In this document: in pieces, positions 55,983 through 64,000 of the stretch
Layout of the letters: every line of letters starts with the position of its first letter
Numbering within the stretch: position 1 is the first letter of the stretch
NCBI GenBank assembly: GCA_041987545.1
Contig: JBHIWH010000007.1
Location: forward strand, 62,001 to 126,000
DNA length: 64,000 bases
Origin: JAJRXR01 sp041987545
Lineage (GTDB): Bacteria > Planctomycetota > Phycisphaerae > Phycisphaerales > UBA1924
Reading direction: 5' to 3'
Notes under the pieces: model-generated
The model's database searches: none
What the model was told of the DNA's origin: nothing
What the model saw: the letters and a program-made list of their open reading frames with translations, nothing else
Program-made: the position numbers and the translations under genes

Positions 55983-56055
55983 GCGGGCGTAGCTCAATTG
56001 GTAGAGCGTCAGCCTTCCAAGCTGAATGTTGACGGTTCGAGTCCGTTCGCCCGCT
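55983..56055 (+). tRNA. tRNA-Gly (UCC)
   Basis: The acceptor stem is GCGGGCG/CGCCCGC with discriminator T, the D arm is AGCTCAATTGGTAGAGC and the T arm is GACGGTTCGAGTCCGTT. The anticodon TCC (56016-56018) is in loop CTTCCAA between TCAGC and GCTGA. CCA is not encoded. It begins 12 bases after the stop of the fusion gene; TAGACT at 55968-55973, overlapping that stop, could be a -10 box. Confidence 0.95.
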
Positions 56056-56538
56056 TTCTCAGCATCCCGCCGCCGCCGTGTACGACGCGGCCCCCTTGGG
56101 TTCGAGCCGCCGCTCGCGCCGGGCGTTGAAGATCTCGTCCTGCTCCTCGGCGATCCGGGTGAGCCACCCCAACTCGTCCGCCGTCAACACAAGCCGAGTG
56201 CGCCGCCGACGTCCCCGCTCCTCCCGCTCGGGCACGATGCGGCGACGTTGCTACGCGACCCGCTGTTCTTCGCGCTTCACCAAGCGATCGCGCTCGCGAT
56301 CCGACTTGCAAACTTGATCGAGCACGCGACCCCGGACCCTGCGTCCCGCCGGTTTCGCGGTTCCGCCCGTCCAGGAGCCGCGAGAGAAACGACTCGGCAA
56401 ACCCGGCCCACTCGCCCGCACCCCTTCGACCTGTCTCGCCCGTCGCCTGCACGACGTCGCGTGCGGGCTCATTTGTACCTTGGACGGACTCAGGCCGGCT
56501 GGTAGGATGAGACTCTCGGCCACCTGGACCAAGTACAC
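56056..56538 (+). other. 483-base gap between tRNA-Gly and the first FG-GAP gene
   Basis: Apart from the possible small minus-strand gene at 56059-56235, I see no supported gene here. The part from about 56260 to 56538 should hold the promoter of the FG-GAP gene, but no clear -35/-10 pair was found. Confidence 0.45.
56059..56235 (-). CDS. Possible small basic/charged protein (58 residues)
   Basis: A GTG-started frame of 58 residues has a strongly charged, helix-forming sequence (VPEREERGRRRRTRL, then TADELGWLTRIAEEQDEIFNARRERR) that looks more protein-like than neighbouring frames. It ends three bases from the tRNA-Gly gene on the opposite strand. The same frame continues upstream of an in-frame TAG at 56253-56251 into another charged stretch ending KREEQRVA, so this could be the remains of a longer broken gene. 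No family is recognised and no ribosome site is clear. Confidence 0.3.
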   Translation of the reverse strand: MPEREERGRRRRTRLVLTADELGWLTRIAEEQDEIFNARRERRLEPKGAASYTAAAGC

Positions 56539-58908
56539 ATGCCCTGCGCGTCTATTCTCCGACACTCGATATCCGCGTCAGTGCTCCTGGCCGGGTCAAG
56601 CACTCTCGCGCAGACTTGGCACGCGCCGATCTTTCCGCGCCAGATCATCAGGACGTGCACGGCGAGCGGTGCGATCCGTGTCGCGGACCTCAACGCTGAC
56701 GGGCTGCCCGACATCATCGAGCATTGCGGTGTTGAGGACTCCATCCGCATCTTCCTCCGGCGCCCGCAGGGGGACTTCGAGCCGCAGATCCCGGTGTCGC
56801 GTCCCGGCCCCGACCCGATCGCGAACAGCCGATACGCCGTCGCGGATCTCAACGGCGACGGCCATGTCGATATCGCCGCCGCCAGCGTGCTGCTCGACGA
56901 GATCCACGTCTTGTTCGGCGACGGCACGGGCTCGTTCCAGTTCGCCCCGTTCGTGATCCCCTGCCCGGGGGCCCCGGCGCAGGTTGTGCTCGAGGACATG
57001 GATGGCGATGGGGACGCCGACTACATCGCCGCGAACAGTGAGGGCGAGTCCGTTCGCATCATCCCGAACAACGGTGATGGCACACCCGGCGCACCGATCT
57101 TCCAGGCCGGCGCGGAGATCCGTCCGTCGTCGATCGTCGCATCGGATTTCGACGGCGACGGGCGCCCCGACATCGCCCTCGCCGGTTCCTCCGTCGGGCC
57201 GAGGAGGATCACGGTGTTCTGCGGGACCGAGGCGGGCCTGGCCCTCTCCCTGGGCCCGCAGTTGGATAGCCCCGAGGACATCAGGCAGATCGTCGCCGCC
57301 GACGCCGACGGCGATGGCGACACCGACATCATCGCGAGCTGCCTGCGCGAGACCCGGGTGCTCCTCTACCGGAACGACGGCGCCGCGACGTTCTCACCTG
57401 CGGAGACGATCTTCGAGCTCAGCAGCCAGTACAGCGCCGCCATCGACTCCGCTCACTACAACGATGACGACGCCGCGGACATCGTTCTCGGCCTCCGCGA
57501 CGATAAACGGAGCGGCACAATCCTCCTCTCCGATGGTCTCGGGGGGTTCAGCGCCGTGACGGCCTTCGAGGAGCTCAGCGTCGATCAGGTCTACGCCGTC
57601 GATATGAACGGCGACGGCGCCGTGGACATCGTGTCCGAGACCGCGTTCGTCGACAGGATCATCATCCACTACAACGATGGCGCCCTCGGGTTCCCCTCCG
57701 AGATCGGGATCGGAGAGGGGATCGACCTGACCCGCGCCACGCTCGCCGACATCGACGCCGACGGCGTCGAGGAGCTCCTCGCGATCAGCACCTCAGACGA
57801 GAGCGTCTATATCGCGCGTCAGACTCCCGACGGGTTCCTCATGATCGACGCCGCCGACGTCCCCATGAGAGACATCCGCACACTGGTTGCTTCGGACATC
57901 GATGCTGATGGCAACCTCGACCTCGTCGCAACCGATGGCGACGACGAGTTGTCGTGGCGCCTCAACAACGGCGACGGCACGTTTGCGAGCCGCCAGACCA
58001 TGGAGATCGAGGGCGACTCGTGGGGGGTCGTCCCCCTCGACATCGACGACGACGGCCTGCCCGACCTCGCCATCACCAGGACCAGCAACTTCCAGCAGAT
58101 CCAGATTGTCGGCAACCTCGGAGCCGGCGTGTTCGCCCCACCGACGTTCTTCAACACAGAAGACAACCCGGAGGATCTCGCGGTCGCAGACTTCGATCGG
58201 GACGGCCTGGAAGACCTGCTCGTTCTTCACGGCGGGTCTGTCCAGCTCGCGTCGATCCACTACAAGCTGCCCGGCGGCGCCTACTCACCCCCCTCTTCGT
58301 GGCCCACCGGCTCGGCCGTTGGCGACCGCGGCCTCGATGGGCTCGAGATTGCAGACATGAACGGCGACGGCTACCCCGACGTGGTGCTCGGGGGCACGTC
58401 GAGCCTCGCGATCCTGTACAACGATGGAGCCGGCCGCCTCCCGCTGCGCCTCAAGGTCGACAGCGGGTTCTTCTTCGGCGACGTCAAGGTCACCGACATG
58501 AACCTGGACGGGCGCCCGGACATCGTGGCCACCTCGGACACCGGGCCGTTCATTGGTGTCTACTTCCAGCAGCCCGAGCCTTTCTCCTTTAGAGGACAGT
58601 TCTACACCGGCCCCGACAACCCTTGGGGCCTCGCTGTTCTTGATCTGGACGAGGACTGCTTCCCCGACCTGGCCGTCACGGGCAGGCTCGACGGCGCCTC
58701 TCTGACCATGTACCACAACATCGGGGTCTCCGATTGCCCCGCGTCGTTCGCCCCGCCCTGCGACATACTGGACTTCTCCGACGTGCTCGGGTTCCTCGCA
58801 GAGTTCGCCGAGGGCACGCGCCGCGCCGACCGCGCCGCGCCGTTCGGGGTTCTCGACTTCTCTGACGTGCTCTTGTTCATCACGTCGTTCGGGGGAGGCT
58901 GCCCGTGA
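56539..58908 (+). CDS. Secreted FG-GAP/VCBS-repeat protein with dockerin-like tail
   Basis: This 789-residue protein has a signal peptide (about 1-24, ending TLAQ) and about 13 repeats of the calcium-loop pattern D-x-N/D-x-D-G-x-x-D (for example DLNADGLPD, DFDGDGRPD, DMNGDGYPD), as in integrin-like beta-propellers. Two propellers could be formed. Residues about 733-789 are the two-repeat tail with DFSDV in both copies and a final GGCP. Such proteins usually act in adhesion or binding at the cell surface; no catalytic motif is seen. Its stop overlaps the GTG start of the next gene, so the pair is co-translated. Confidence 0.88.
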   Translation: MPCASILRHSISASVLLAGSSTLAQTWHAPIFPRQIIRTCTASGAIRVADLNADGLPDIIEHCGVEDSIRIFLRRPQGDFEPQIPVSRPGPDPIANSRYAVADLNGDGHVDIAAASVLLDEIHVLFGDGTGSFQFAPFVIPCPGAPAQVVLEDMDGDGDADYIAANSEGESVRIIPNNGDGTPGAPIFQAGAEIRPSSIVASDFDGDGRPDIALAGSSVGPRRITVFCGTEAGLALSLGPQLDSPEDIRQIVAADADGDGDTDIIASCLRETRVLLYRNDGAATFSPAETIFELSSQYSAAIDSAHYNDDDAADIVLGLRDDKRSGTILLSDGLGGFSAVTAFEELSVDQVYAVDMNGDGAVDIVSETAFVDRIIIHYNDGALGFPSEIGIGEGIDLTRATLADIDADGVEELLAISTSDESVYIARQTPDGFLMIDAADVPMRDIRTLVASDIDADGNLDLVATDGDDELSWRLNNGDGTFASRQTMEIEGDSWGVVPLDIDDDGLPDLAITRTSNFQQIQIVGNLGAGVFAPPTFFNTEDNPEDLAVADFDRDGLEDLLVLHGGSVQLASIHYKLPGGAYSPPSSWPTGSAVGDRGLDGLEIADMNGDGYPDVVLGGTSSLAILYNDGAGRLPLRLKVDSGFFFGDVKVTDMNLDGRPDIVATSDTGPFIGVYFQQPEPFSFRGQFYTGPDNPWGLAVLDLDEDCFPDLAVTGRLDGASLTMYHNIGVSDCPASFAPPCDILDFSDVLGFLAEFAEGTRRADRAAPFGVLDFSDVLLFITSFGGGCP

Positions 58909-61268
58909 CCCGCCCCAGACCAGTCTTGGTGACAGCCGCCGCGTTGGTCAGCACCGCGCTGACCGCGACGGCCCCGGCACAGGTTGCGCGCTGCTTCGGC
59001 GCCTTCTTCGAGGTCCGTCGGTACGCACTCTCCGGCAACAACCGTGCGATCGCCATCGGCGATCTCGATCTCGACGGCATCGACGACGCCGTCTTCGCCA
59101 CGAGCGAGAGCGTCGAGGTCTATCGCTCGCTCGGCGATGGTGAGTTCGAGCTGACACAGACGCTCGACGAGACCGCCGTCGTCTCCAACGACGTGGGGGA
59201 CGCGGGGCTGAGAGACGTCACCGGAGACGGCCTGCCCGACCTCGCTCTCGTGATCGGCGGGGAAACCGACGCCCTCGGCGTCTGGCCCGGCTTGGGCGAC
59301 GGCACGTTCGGCGCCCCGTTCTTCCGATACGTGAACTCTCGGTTCGGCACGATCCTCTTCGGCGACGTCGGGGCCGACGGACACGAGGACATCGTCGGCG
59401 CCGGCACCGGAGAATCCTCGGGGACCATCCGTGTGTTCCCCAGCGACGGCCAGGGCGGGATCCTCCCCGCCATCGTGCGCACCATCCCGGCACGCCTCGA
59501 GTCCCCTCGGCTCGCCGACCTGGACCAGGACGGCCGCGCCGACTTTGTGTACGCGGGAGACGAGGAGATCGTGGTCATCCCGGGCGCCCCGGATGGCTAC
59601 CTCTCCAAGCAGACGATCCGCACGCCGATCCAGTTCAACGGCGCGGCCGTTGACCTGGACACCATCGAACTCGTCCATCTCGACAACGACGGGATACTCG
59701 ATATCGTCGCGGCAGGAACGAGGTTCGGATCCCAGACCGACCCCTTGTTCCTGATGCTCGGCGTCGGCGACGGCACGTTCATGCCATGGCGCGCGTACGA
59801 GTTCACGTCGCTCGCAGGTATGCTCGTCGGCGATTTCAACGCCGATGGCACCCTCGACGTCGCGATCGACAACGGGCAGAACGGCGCCGACGTCACCATG
59901 CTCCGCGGGCTCGGCGATGGCCTGCTGGAGCCCGCCGGGGATCACATCGTCGGAATGACCCCCACCAACTCGCGAGTCGCGGATCTTGACGCCGACGGCG
60001 TCGATGACTTGATCGTGACGCAAGGGATCGACTTCATGTTGTTCCGCGGCGGCGGGGACCGCCTCCTCCGCACCCCGGACCGCTACGACGTCAACGGCGA
60101 CAATCCCATCGCGATCGACGTTGCGGACTTCAATGCCGATGGGAATCTCGACTGCGTCACCGCGAACCGCCTCTCCGGCTCTCTCTCCGTGCTCCTCGGC
60201 CTCGGCGACGGGTCGTTCGGCCCTCCCACTATCCTCGCCGCGGGCGGTGATCCCCGCGCCGTGGTCGCCATCGACCTCAACGACGACACGCACATAGACC
60301 TCGCCTGCGTCAACGCCGAGGATGACACGGTCTCGGTGTTCTTCGGCATGGGCGACGGCGCCTTCTCGCCGCCCGCCGTGCGCGCCGTCGGGGACAACCC
60401 GTACGATCTCGCGGCGGGCGATATGAACGGGGATTCGCGCCCCGACCTTGCCGTATCACACGCCGACGGAGAGGAAGTGAGAGTCCTGTTCAATGACGGA
60501 TCGCCGGACTTCCCGAGCGAGTCCGTCATCCCGCTCACGGGCCGCGGGCTGATTGTCGAGCTGGAAGACATCGACGACGACGAGGATCTCGACCTCATCG
60601 TGCTGCGAGCGTCTCCGGACTCGGCGATTATCTACCGCAATGTCGGAGACGCGACGTTCCTCCCCAACACGATCCAGTTCCCCACCGGTCCTCCCGCGGG
60701 CCTGGCCTTGGGTGATCTCCAGCAGGACGGACTGCCAGACCTCGTCATCTCCCGGCTGAATCCCACGACGCTGTTTCTTGCAATCAACCAGGGCGACGGC
60801 GTCGTCAATCCAGGCTTCACGCTCTTGCCCGGGTCGAACCCCGGGCCCGTCGTCGTGGCGGACTTTGATGCCGACGGAGACCAGGACATCGTCGCCGAGT
60901 CCCTGGGCTCGACCGCCCTGGTCGTCCTGCTCGGGCGGAGCGGGTTCACGTTCTCTGACCCGCTCCGCTACAGCTCCGGCAGCCTGAGCCTCGCCAGTGT
61001 CGCGGCGGATCTGAACAACGACGGCCGCCCCGACCTCGTCTCGACCGACACCGCCACCGATTCCGTGATTGTCCACCTCAACGGCTGCGTCACCTGCCCG
61101 GCCGATCTCGGACCGCCGTTTGGAGAACTTGATTTCACGGACGTGACGACGTTCCTCGTCGCCTTCGGCGCGGGGCTGCCGCTCGCCGATCTCGCCGAGC
61201 CGGTCGGAGTGCTGAACTTCTCCGACGTGCTCGCGTTCCTGACCGCGTTCGACGCCGGGTGTCCCTAG
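58905..61268 (+). CDS. Secreted FG-GAP/VCBS-repeat protein with dockerin-like tail (second copy)
   Basis: This 787-residue paralogue of the upstream gene has a signal peptide (about 1-26) and about 14 D-x-D/N-x-D-G repeats (for example DLDLDGIDD, DFNADGNLD, DLNNDGRPD). The tail (about 728-787) has LDFTDV and LNFSDV repeats and ends AGCP. It starts at GTG 58905 within the stop of its neighbour (GTGA). It is convergent with the minus-strand pair, 48 bases apart. Its function is probably surface binding, as inferred from the fold. Confidence 0.88.
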   Translation: MTRPRPVLVTAAALVSTALTATAPAQVARCFGAFFEVRRYALSGNNRAIAIGDLDLDGIDDAVFATSESVEVYRSLGDGEFELTQTLDETAVVSNDVGDAGLRDVTGDGLPDLALVIGGETDALGVWPGLGDGTFGAPFFRYVNSRFGTILFGDVGADGHEDIVGAGTGESSGTIRVFPSDGQGGILPAIVRTIPARLESPRLADLDQDGRADFVYAGDEEIVVIPGAPDGYLSKQTIRTPIQFNGAAVDLDTIELVHLDNDGILDIVAAGTRFGSQTDPLFLMLGVGDGTFMPWRAYEFTSLAGMLVGDFNADGTLDVAIDNGQNGADVTMLRGLGDGLLEPAGDHIVGMTPTNSRVADLDADGVDDLIVTQGIDFMLFRGGGDRLLRTPDRYDVNGDNPIAIDVADFNADGNLDCVTANRLSGSLSVLLGLGDGSFGPPTILAAGGDPRAVVAIDLNDDTHIDLACVNAEDDTVSVFFGMGDGAFSPPAVRAVGDNPYDLAAGDMNGDSRPDLAVSHADGEEVRVLFNDGSPDFPSESVIPLTGRGLIVELEDIDDDEDLDLIVLRASPDSAIIYRNVGDATFLPNTIQFPTGPPAGLALGDLQQDGLPDLVISRLNPTTLFLAINQGDGVVNPGFTLLPGSNPGPVVVADFDADGDQDIVAESLGSTALVVLLGRSGFTFSDPLRYSSGSLSLASVAADLNNDGRPDLVSTDTATDSVIVHLNGCVTCPADLGPPFGELDFTDVTTFLVAFGAGLPLADLAEPVGVLNFSDVLAFLTAFDAGCP

Positions 61269-61316
61269 CGTCGCCCAGGCTGGCCCCATCCGCGGCCGTG
61301 CCTTTGCCAACCTCGC

Positions 61317-63638
61317 TCAGGGGCAGCCCGCTTCGAACGCCACCAAGAACGCAAAGACGTCGGAGAAGTTGTAGACATCGAACGGAACCGCCAGATCGGC
61401 CGCCGGCCGCATCTCGGCGAAGGCCAGGACATACGCGAGAACATCGGAGAAGTCGAGCTGGCCGAACGGCGGCTCAAGATCGGCGCGGCACTCGCCCGGC
61501 GACGCGTTGAGAAGGACCGTGAGGCGCGCGTCCGGGCCGACCACGACCAAGTCCGCCCACCCGTCGATGTTCGCGTCGACCGCGGCCAGCGCCGTCGGGA
61601 CCTGAGTGAGGTTGTACGTCTGGACTTCGTACGTCAGGCCCGGGCGATCCAGGAACAGGACGATCTGATTGCGGCTGAACTCGGTCGCGGCGATGTCCGT
61701 GTCGCCGTCACGATCGAAGTCCGCCGCCGCGAGGAACCGCAGCTCATACTCGGCATGGAGACGAAGCTTCAGGGGGAACGCGGCGTTGCCGTCGTTGAGG
61801 AGCACGCTCAGGCCGTCGTAGGTCGGTACCGCGATGTCCGGGAACCCATTCTGGTCGGCGTCGATGAACGCAAAGCCATTCGGGAGCTCCGCGTACGGCG
61901 CCCCACCCCCCGTCGGCCAGAACGCGCCGGCGGCGTACTCGCCCTGACCCAAACCGCGAAACACGCCGATCTCCGCGCTGTTGCCGCCCCCGATGGTGAG
62001 GAGGTCGTTCACTCCGTCGAGGTCCAAGTCGAGCATCTCGACGTCGTACGGGATTGAAGCAGACGCGAGGATGCGCTCCGCGAGGAACGTCCCGTCGCCC
62101 ATGTTCTCGTGCACGCCGATCATGCCGGCCGACGGGAGCGCGGAGACAATGTCCAGGTCACCGTCACCGTCGGCATCGCGAAGGCGGAGCCCGGCCGGGG
62201 AGCCCGAGGAGGCGGTGGTCGTGTAACTGCTGAACGCCCCGGTCCCATCGTTGAACATCCAGCCGACCCGACCGCCGACAACAGGAGAACTGGCCGCCAG
62301 GTCGGGATCGCCATCGCCGTCGATGTCGCCGAAGGCGAGGCCGGGGTTCCAGATGCCGATCCCCGCGCCGGGAACCTGAAGCTCCCCCTCGCTGGCCCGG
62401 ATGATGCGAAGGCTCCCGCCGTCGCGAATCGTGGCGACAATCTCCTGCACACCGTCGCCGTCCAGGTCGAACGGGAGGACGCGTGTCCCGTCCTCCTCCG
62501 GCATGGTGTAGACCTGCTCCGCCGCGAACCCGCCCGAGGGACGCCCGAGGATGGCCGTGAGCCGATCCCTCGTCGCATCGACCACGGCGAGGTCAACGGT
62601 CCCATCGCCGTTGATGTCGGCGGCAGAGAAGTCCGACGGGTTCGCCCCAACCCAGAGCGTCTCGGCGACCTCGAAGCCCCCCCCGGGAGACGCGTACAGC
62701 ACCGAGGAGGGGCCCTGGCCGGGGGCGGACGGGGTCAGGATGATGTCCTCGAGCCCATCCGCGTTGAGGTCGAGGACGTGCGGGTTCCCCGGGGCGCCGA
62801 GGACGATGGGCGACGCCGGGAGGAGGCCACCCACCCCGTCCGCGAGCGAGACCGTGCAATCGTCGTTATTCGACCACGGGGTGGTCAGCAGGTCCTCGAC
62901 GCCGTCCGAGTTGTGGTCGATGGCGAACACCGACCGTCGGCGATCAGGCATCGGAATCGCGACGGGCGCCGAGAACTGCCCTCCACCCTCGTTCTCGATC
63001 AGGAAGACCTCCGAAGCGGTCGTCCCGACCACAACGATGTCGGTGTACGCGTCCTTGGAGATGAGCGTCGTGCTGTCGATGGTCTGTATGGTGTCGAAGT
63101 CGAAGAATGGACTCGCGTCGGGCTCGACGGGGCTGCCATCCCCCGAGTTGAAGATGACCTGGACGCGCCGAGAGTTGATGATCGTCAGGACATAGTCGAG
63201 ATCGCCGTCGGCATCGAGGTCGGCAAGCTCGACCTTGTTCGGAGTCTCGGCGATCGCGATCTCGAAGGGCGCCTCCGCGAATCCCCCACCGCCGTCCGAA
63301 AGAATCACCCTGACCAGGCCTTCCCCGGGGACGACCACGTCAGAGTCTCCGTCGCCGTCGATATCACCCGAGCTGGGCCTCTGCGCGCTGAAGAACAGAT
63401 CGGAGAAGGCCTGCGTGAAACCGCCGGCGCCATCGGACAGGAAGATCTCGAACCTGATCGATGCGACAATCACGTCGGCGTATCCATCGTTGTTGAGGTC
63501 GTCGGCGCGCACGCCGTGAGGATTCTCAAAGGTCGGGACCGTCGCGCCCGGGAAGACCTGCGCATGGGCGAGGCCCGGGAACCAGACCAACGCCGCGAGG
63601 CCGCAAGGCAGCAATGGACGATGCACGGGCCTGCTCAT
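61317..63638 (-). CDS. Secreted FG-GAP/VCBS-repeat protein with dockerin-like tail (third copy)
   Basis: This 773-residue protein has a signal peptide (about 1-27, ending LAHAQ) and about 13 D-x-D/N-x-D-G repeats (for example DLNNDGYAD, DIDGDGDSD, DINGDGTVD). The tail (about 717-773) has LDFSDV and YNFSDV repeats and ends AGCP. The ATG at 63638 gives the proper signal peptide. It lies 10 bases after another gene with the same tail, on the same strand, forming a mirror image of the plus-strand pair. Confidence 0.88.
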   Translation of the reverse strand: MSRPVHRPLLPCGLAALVWFPGLAHAQVFPGATVPTFENPHGVRADDLNNDGYADVIVASIRFEIFLSDGAGGFTQAFSDLFFSAQRPSSGDIDGDGDSDVVVPGEGLVRVILSDGGGGFAEAPFEIAIAETPNKVELADLDADGDLDYVLTIINSRRVQVIFNSGDGSPVEPDASPFFDFDTIQTIDSTTLISKDAYTDIVVVGTTASEVFLIENEGGGQFSAPVAIPMPDRRRSVFAIDHNSDGVEDLLTTPWSNNDDCTVSLADGVGGLLPASPIVLGAPGNPHVLDLNADGLEDIILTPSAPGQGPSSVLYASPGGGFEVAETLWVGANPSDFSAADINGDGTVDLAVVDATRDRLTAILGRPSGGFAAEQVYTMPEEDGTRVLPFDLDGDGVQEIVATIRDGGSLRIIRASEGELQVPGAGIGIWNPGLAFGDIDGDGDPDLAASSPVVGGRVGWMFNDGTGAFSSYTTTASSGSPAGLRLRDADGDGDLDIVSALPSAGMIGVHENMGDGTFLAERILASASIPYDVEMLDLDLDGVNDLLTIGGGNSAEIGVFRGLGQGEYAAGAFWPTGGGAPYAELPNGFAFIDADQNGFPDIAVPTYDGLSVLLNDGNAAFPLKLRLHAEYELRFLAAADFDRDGDTDIAATEFSRNQIVLFLDRPGLTYEVQTYNLTQVPTALAAVDANIDGWADLVVVGPDARLTVLLNASPGECRADLEPPFGQLDFSDVLAYVLAFAEMRPAADLAVPFDVYNFSDVFAFLVAFEAGCP

Positions 63639-63648
63639 CGCGTCCTCG

Positions 63649-64000
63649 TCATTCGGGGCATCCCCCGGCAAACGCGGCCAGGAATGTGAACACATCGGAG
63701 TAGTCGTACACGCCCGCGGGCTCGGCGAGGTCCGCCAGCGGGCTTTGCCCCGCGAACAGGGAGAGGAACGCGAGCACATCGGAGATATCGAGCGACTGGA
63801 AGGGCACGGCGTAGTCCGCGGGGCAGGGCGCCCCGAGCTGGTTCTGCAGGAACGCGACGCTCCGCCCGGAGCCCCCGACCACGATGTCCGGCGCCAGGTC
63901 TCGGTTCACATCGACCGCGAGAACGACCCACGGGGACGCCACCGCCTGGAAGGCGCGCCGCTCGAACGACAACCCGGGCGAGCGCCGGAGGTACACCACG
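63649..64000 (-). CDS. FG-GAP-type protein with dockerin-like tail, N-terminus beyond the window
   Basis: Only the last 116 or so residues are visible. They contain one FG-GAP-like segment (AVDVNRDLAPDIVVGG) and the tail with LDISDV and YDYSDV repeats. The ending is GGCPE, one residue longer than the usual GCP terminus of the other tails. The gene continues past the right edge. It precedes the third FG-GAP gene by 10 bases. Confidence 0.75.
   Translation of the reverse strand, partial: VVYLRRSPGLSFERRAFQAVASPWVVLAVDVNRDLAPDIVVGGSGRSVAFLQNQLGAPCPADYAVPFQSLDISDVLAFLSLFAGQSPLADLAEPAGVYDYSDVFTFLAAFAGGCPE

Noticed and set aside
56251..56253. Selenocysteine or pyrrolysine-type recoding of the in-frame TAG
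   Set aside because: TAG recoding would need dedicated tRNA and enzymes, none visible, and the frame itself is not established as a gene.

Overview
This is a very GC-rich, densely packed bacterial chromosome segment. It most likely comes from a planctomycete of the Phycisphaerae/Phycisphaerales type. That placement is inferred from three things: six proteins carry a C-terminal dockerin-like module with two DFSDV-type repeats ending in Gly-Cys-Pro; there are many pseudopilins with very long C-terminal domains; and there are FG-GAP/VCBS-repeat secreted proteins. I see no phage genes, insertion sequences or CRISPR arrays. Five tRNA genes (Tyr, Thr, Val, Pro, Gly) are present.

Layout, left to right. 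1-3642: the end of scpB (cut by the window edge), a queuosine-precursor transporter, and a two-gene operon of a response regulator and an HD-GYP protein. 3665-15720, minus strand: a long operon-like run that begins with a sensor histidine kinase and a STAS protein. It continues with GspE, GspF, PilM, PilN, PilO and a PilP/GspC-like protein, then five pseudopilin-type proteins, mostly joined by 1-4 base overlaps. 16190-18517: a secreted zinc metallopeptidase with a dockerin-like tail. 18642-20538: tRNAs flanking a GGDEF protein. 20681-25506, minus: OmpA-like lipoprotein, prepilin peptidase, xseB, xseA and an unknown secreted protein. 25702-29343, minus: glycosyltransferase, OppD-like ATPase and OppC-like permease. 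29427-30590: site-2 protease with CBS domains. 30610-35910, minus: M16 peptidase and a GH13 enzyme with a dockerin-like tail. 36238-53338, minus: a second type II secretion/type IV pilus locus with two PilB/GspE ATPases, PilT, GspF/PilC, four pseudopilins and an 1858-residue GspK-like protein. 53581-56055: coaB, a pseudouridine-synthase/methyltransferase fusion and tRNA-Gly. 56539-64000: four FG-GAP proteins with dockerin-like tails, two on each strand and converging.

How the parts fit: the window encodes two inner-membrane pilus/secretion platforms and one prepilin peptidase that could process both sets of pseudopilins. It also encodes a set of exported, tail-tagged enzymes and beta-propeller proteins that are plausible cargo or surface-anchored products. 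No secretin (GspD/PilQ) and no obvious anchoring partner for the tail is visible. c-di-GMP enzymes (HD-GYP and GGDEF) and a kinase/STAS pair next to the first platform suggest surface-lifestyle regulation. The link between the tails and either platform is inference only.
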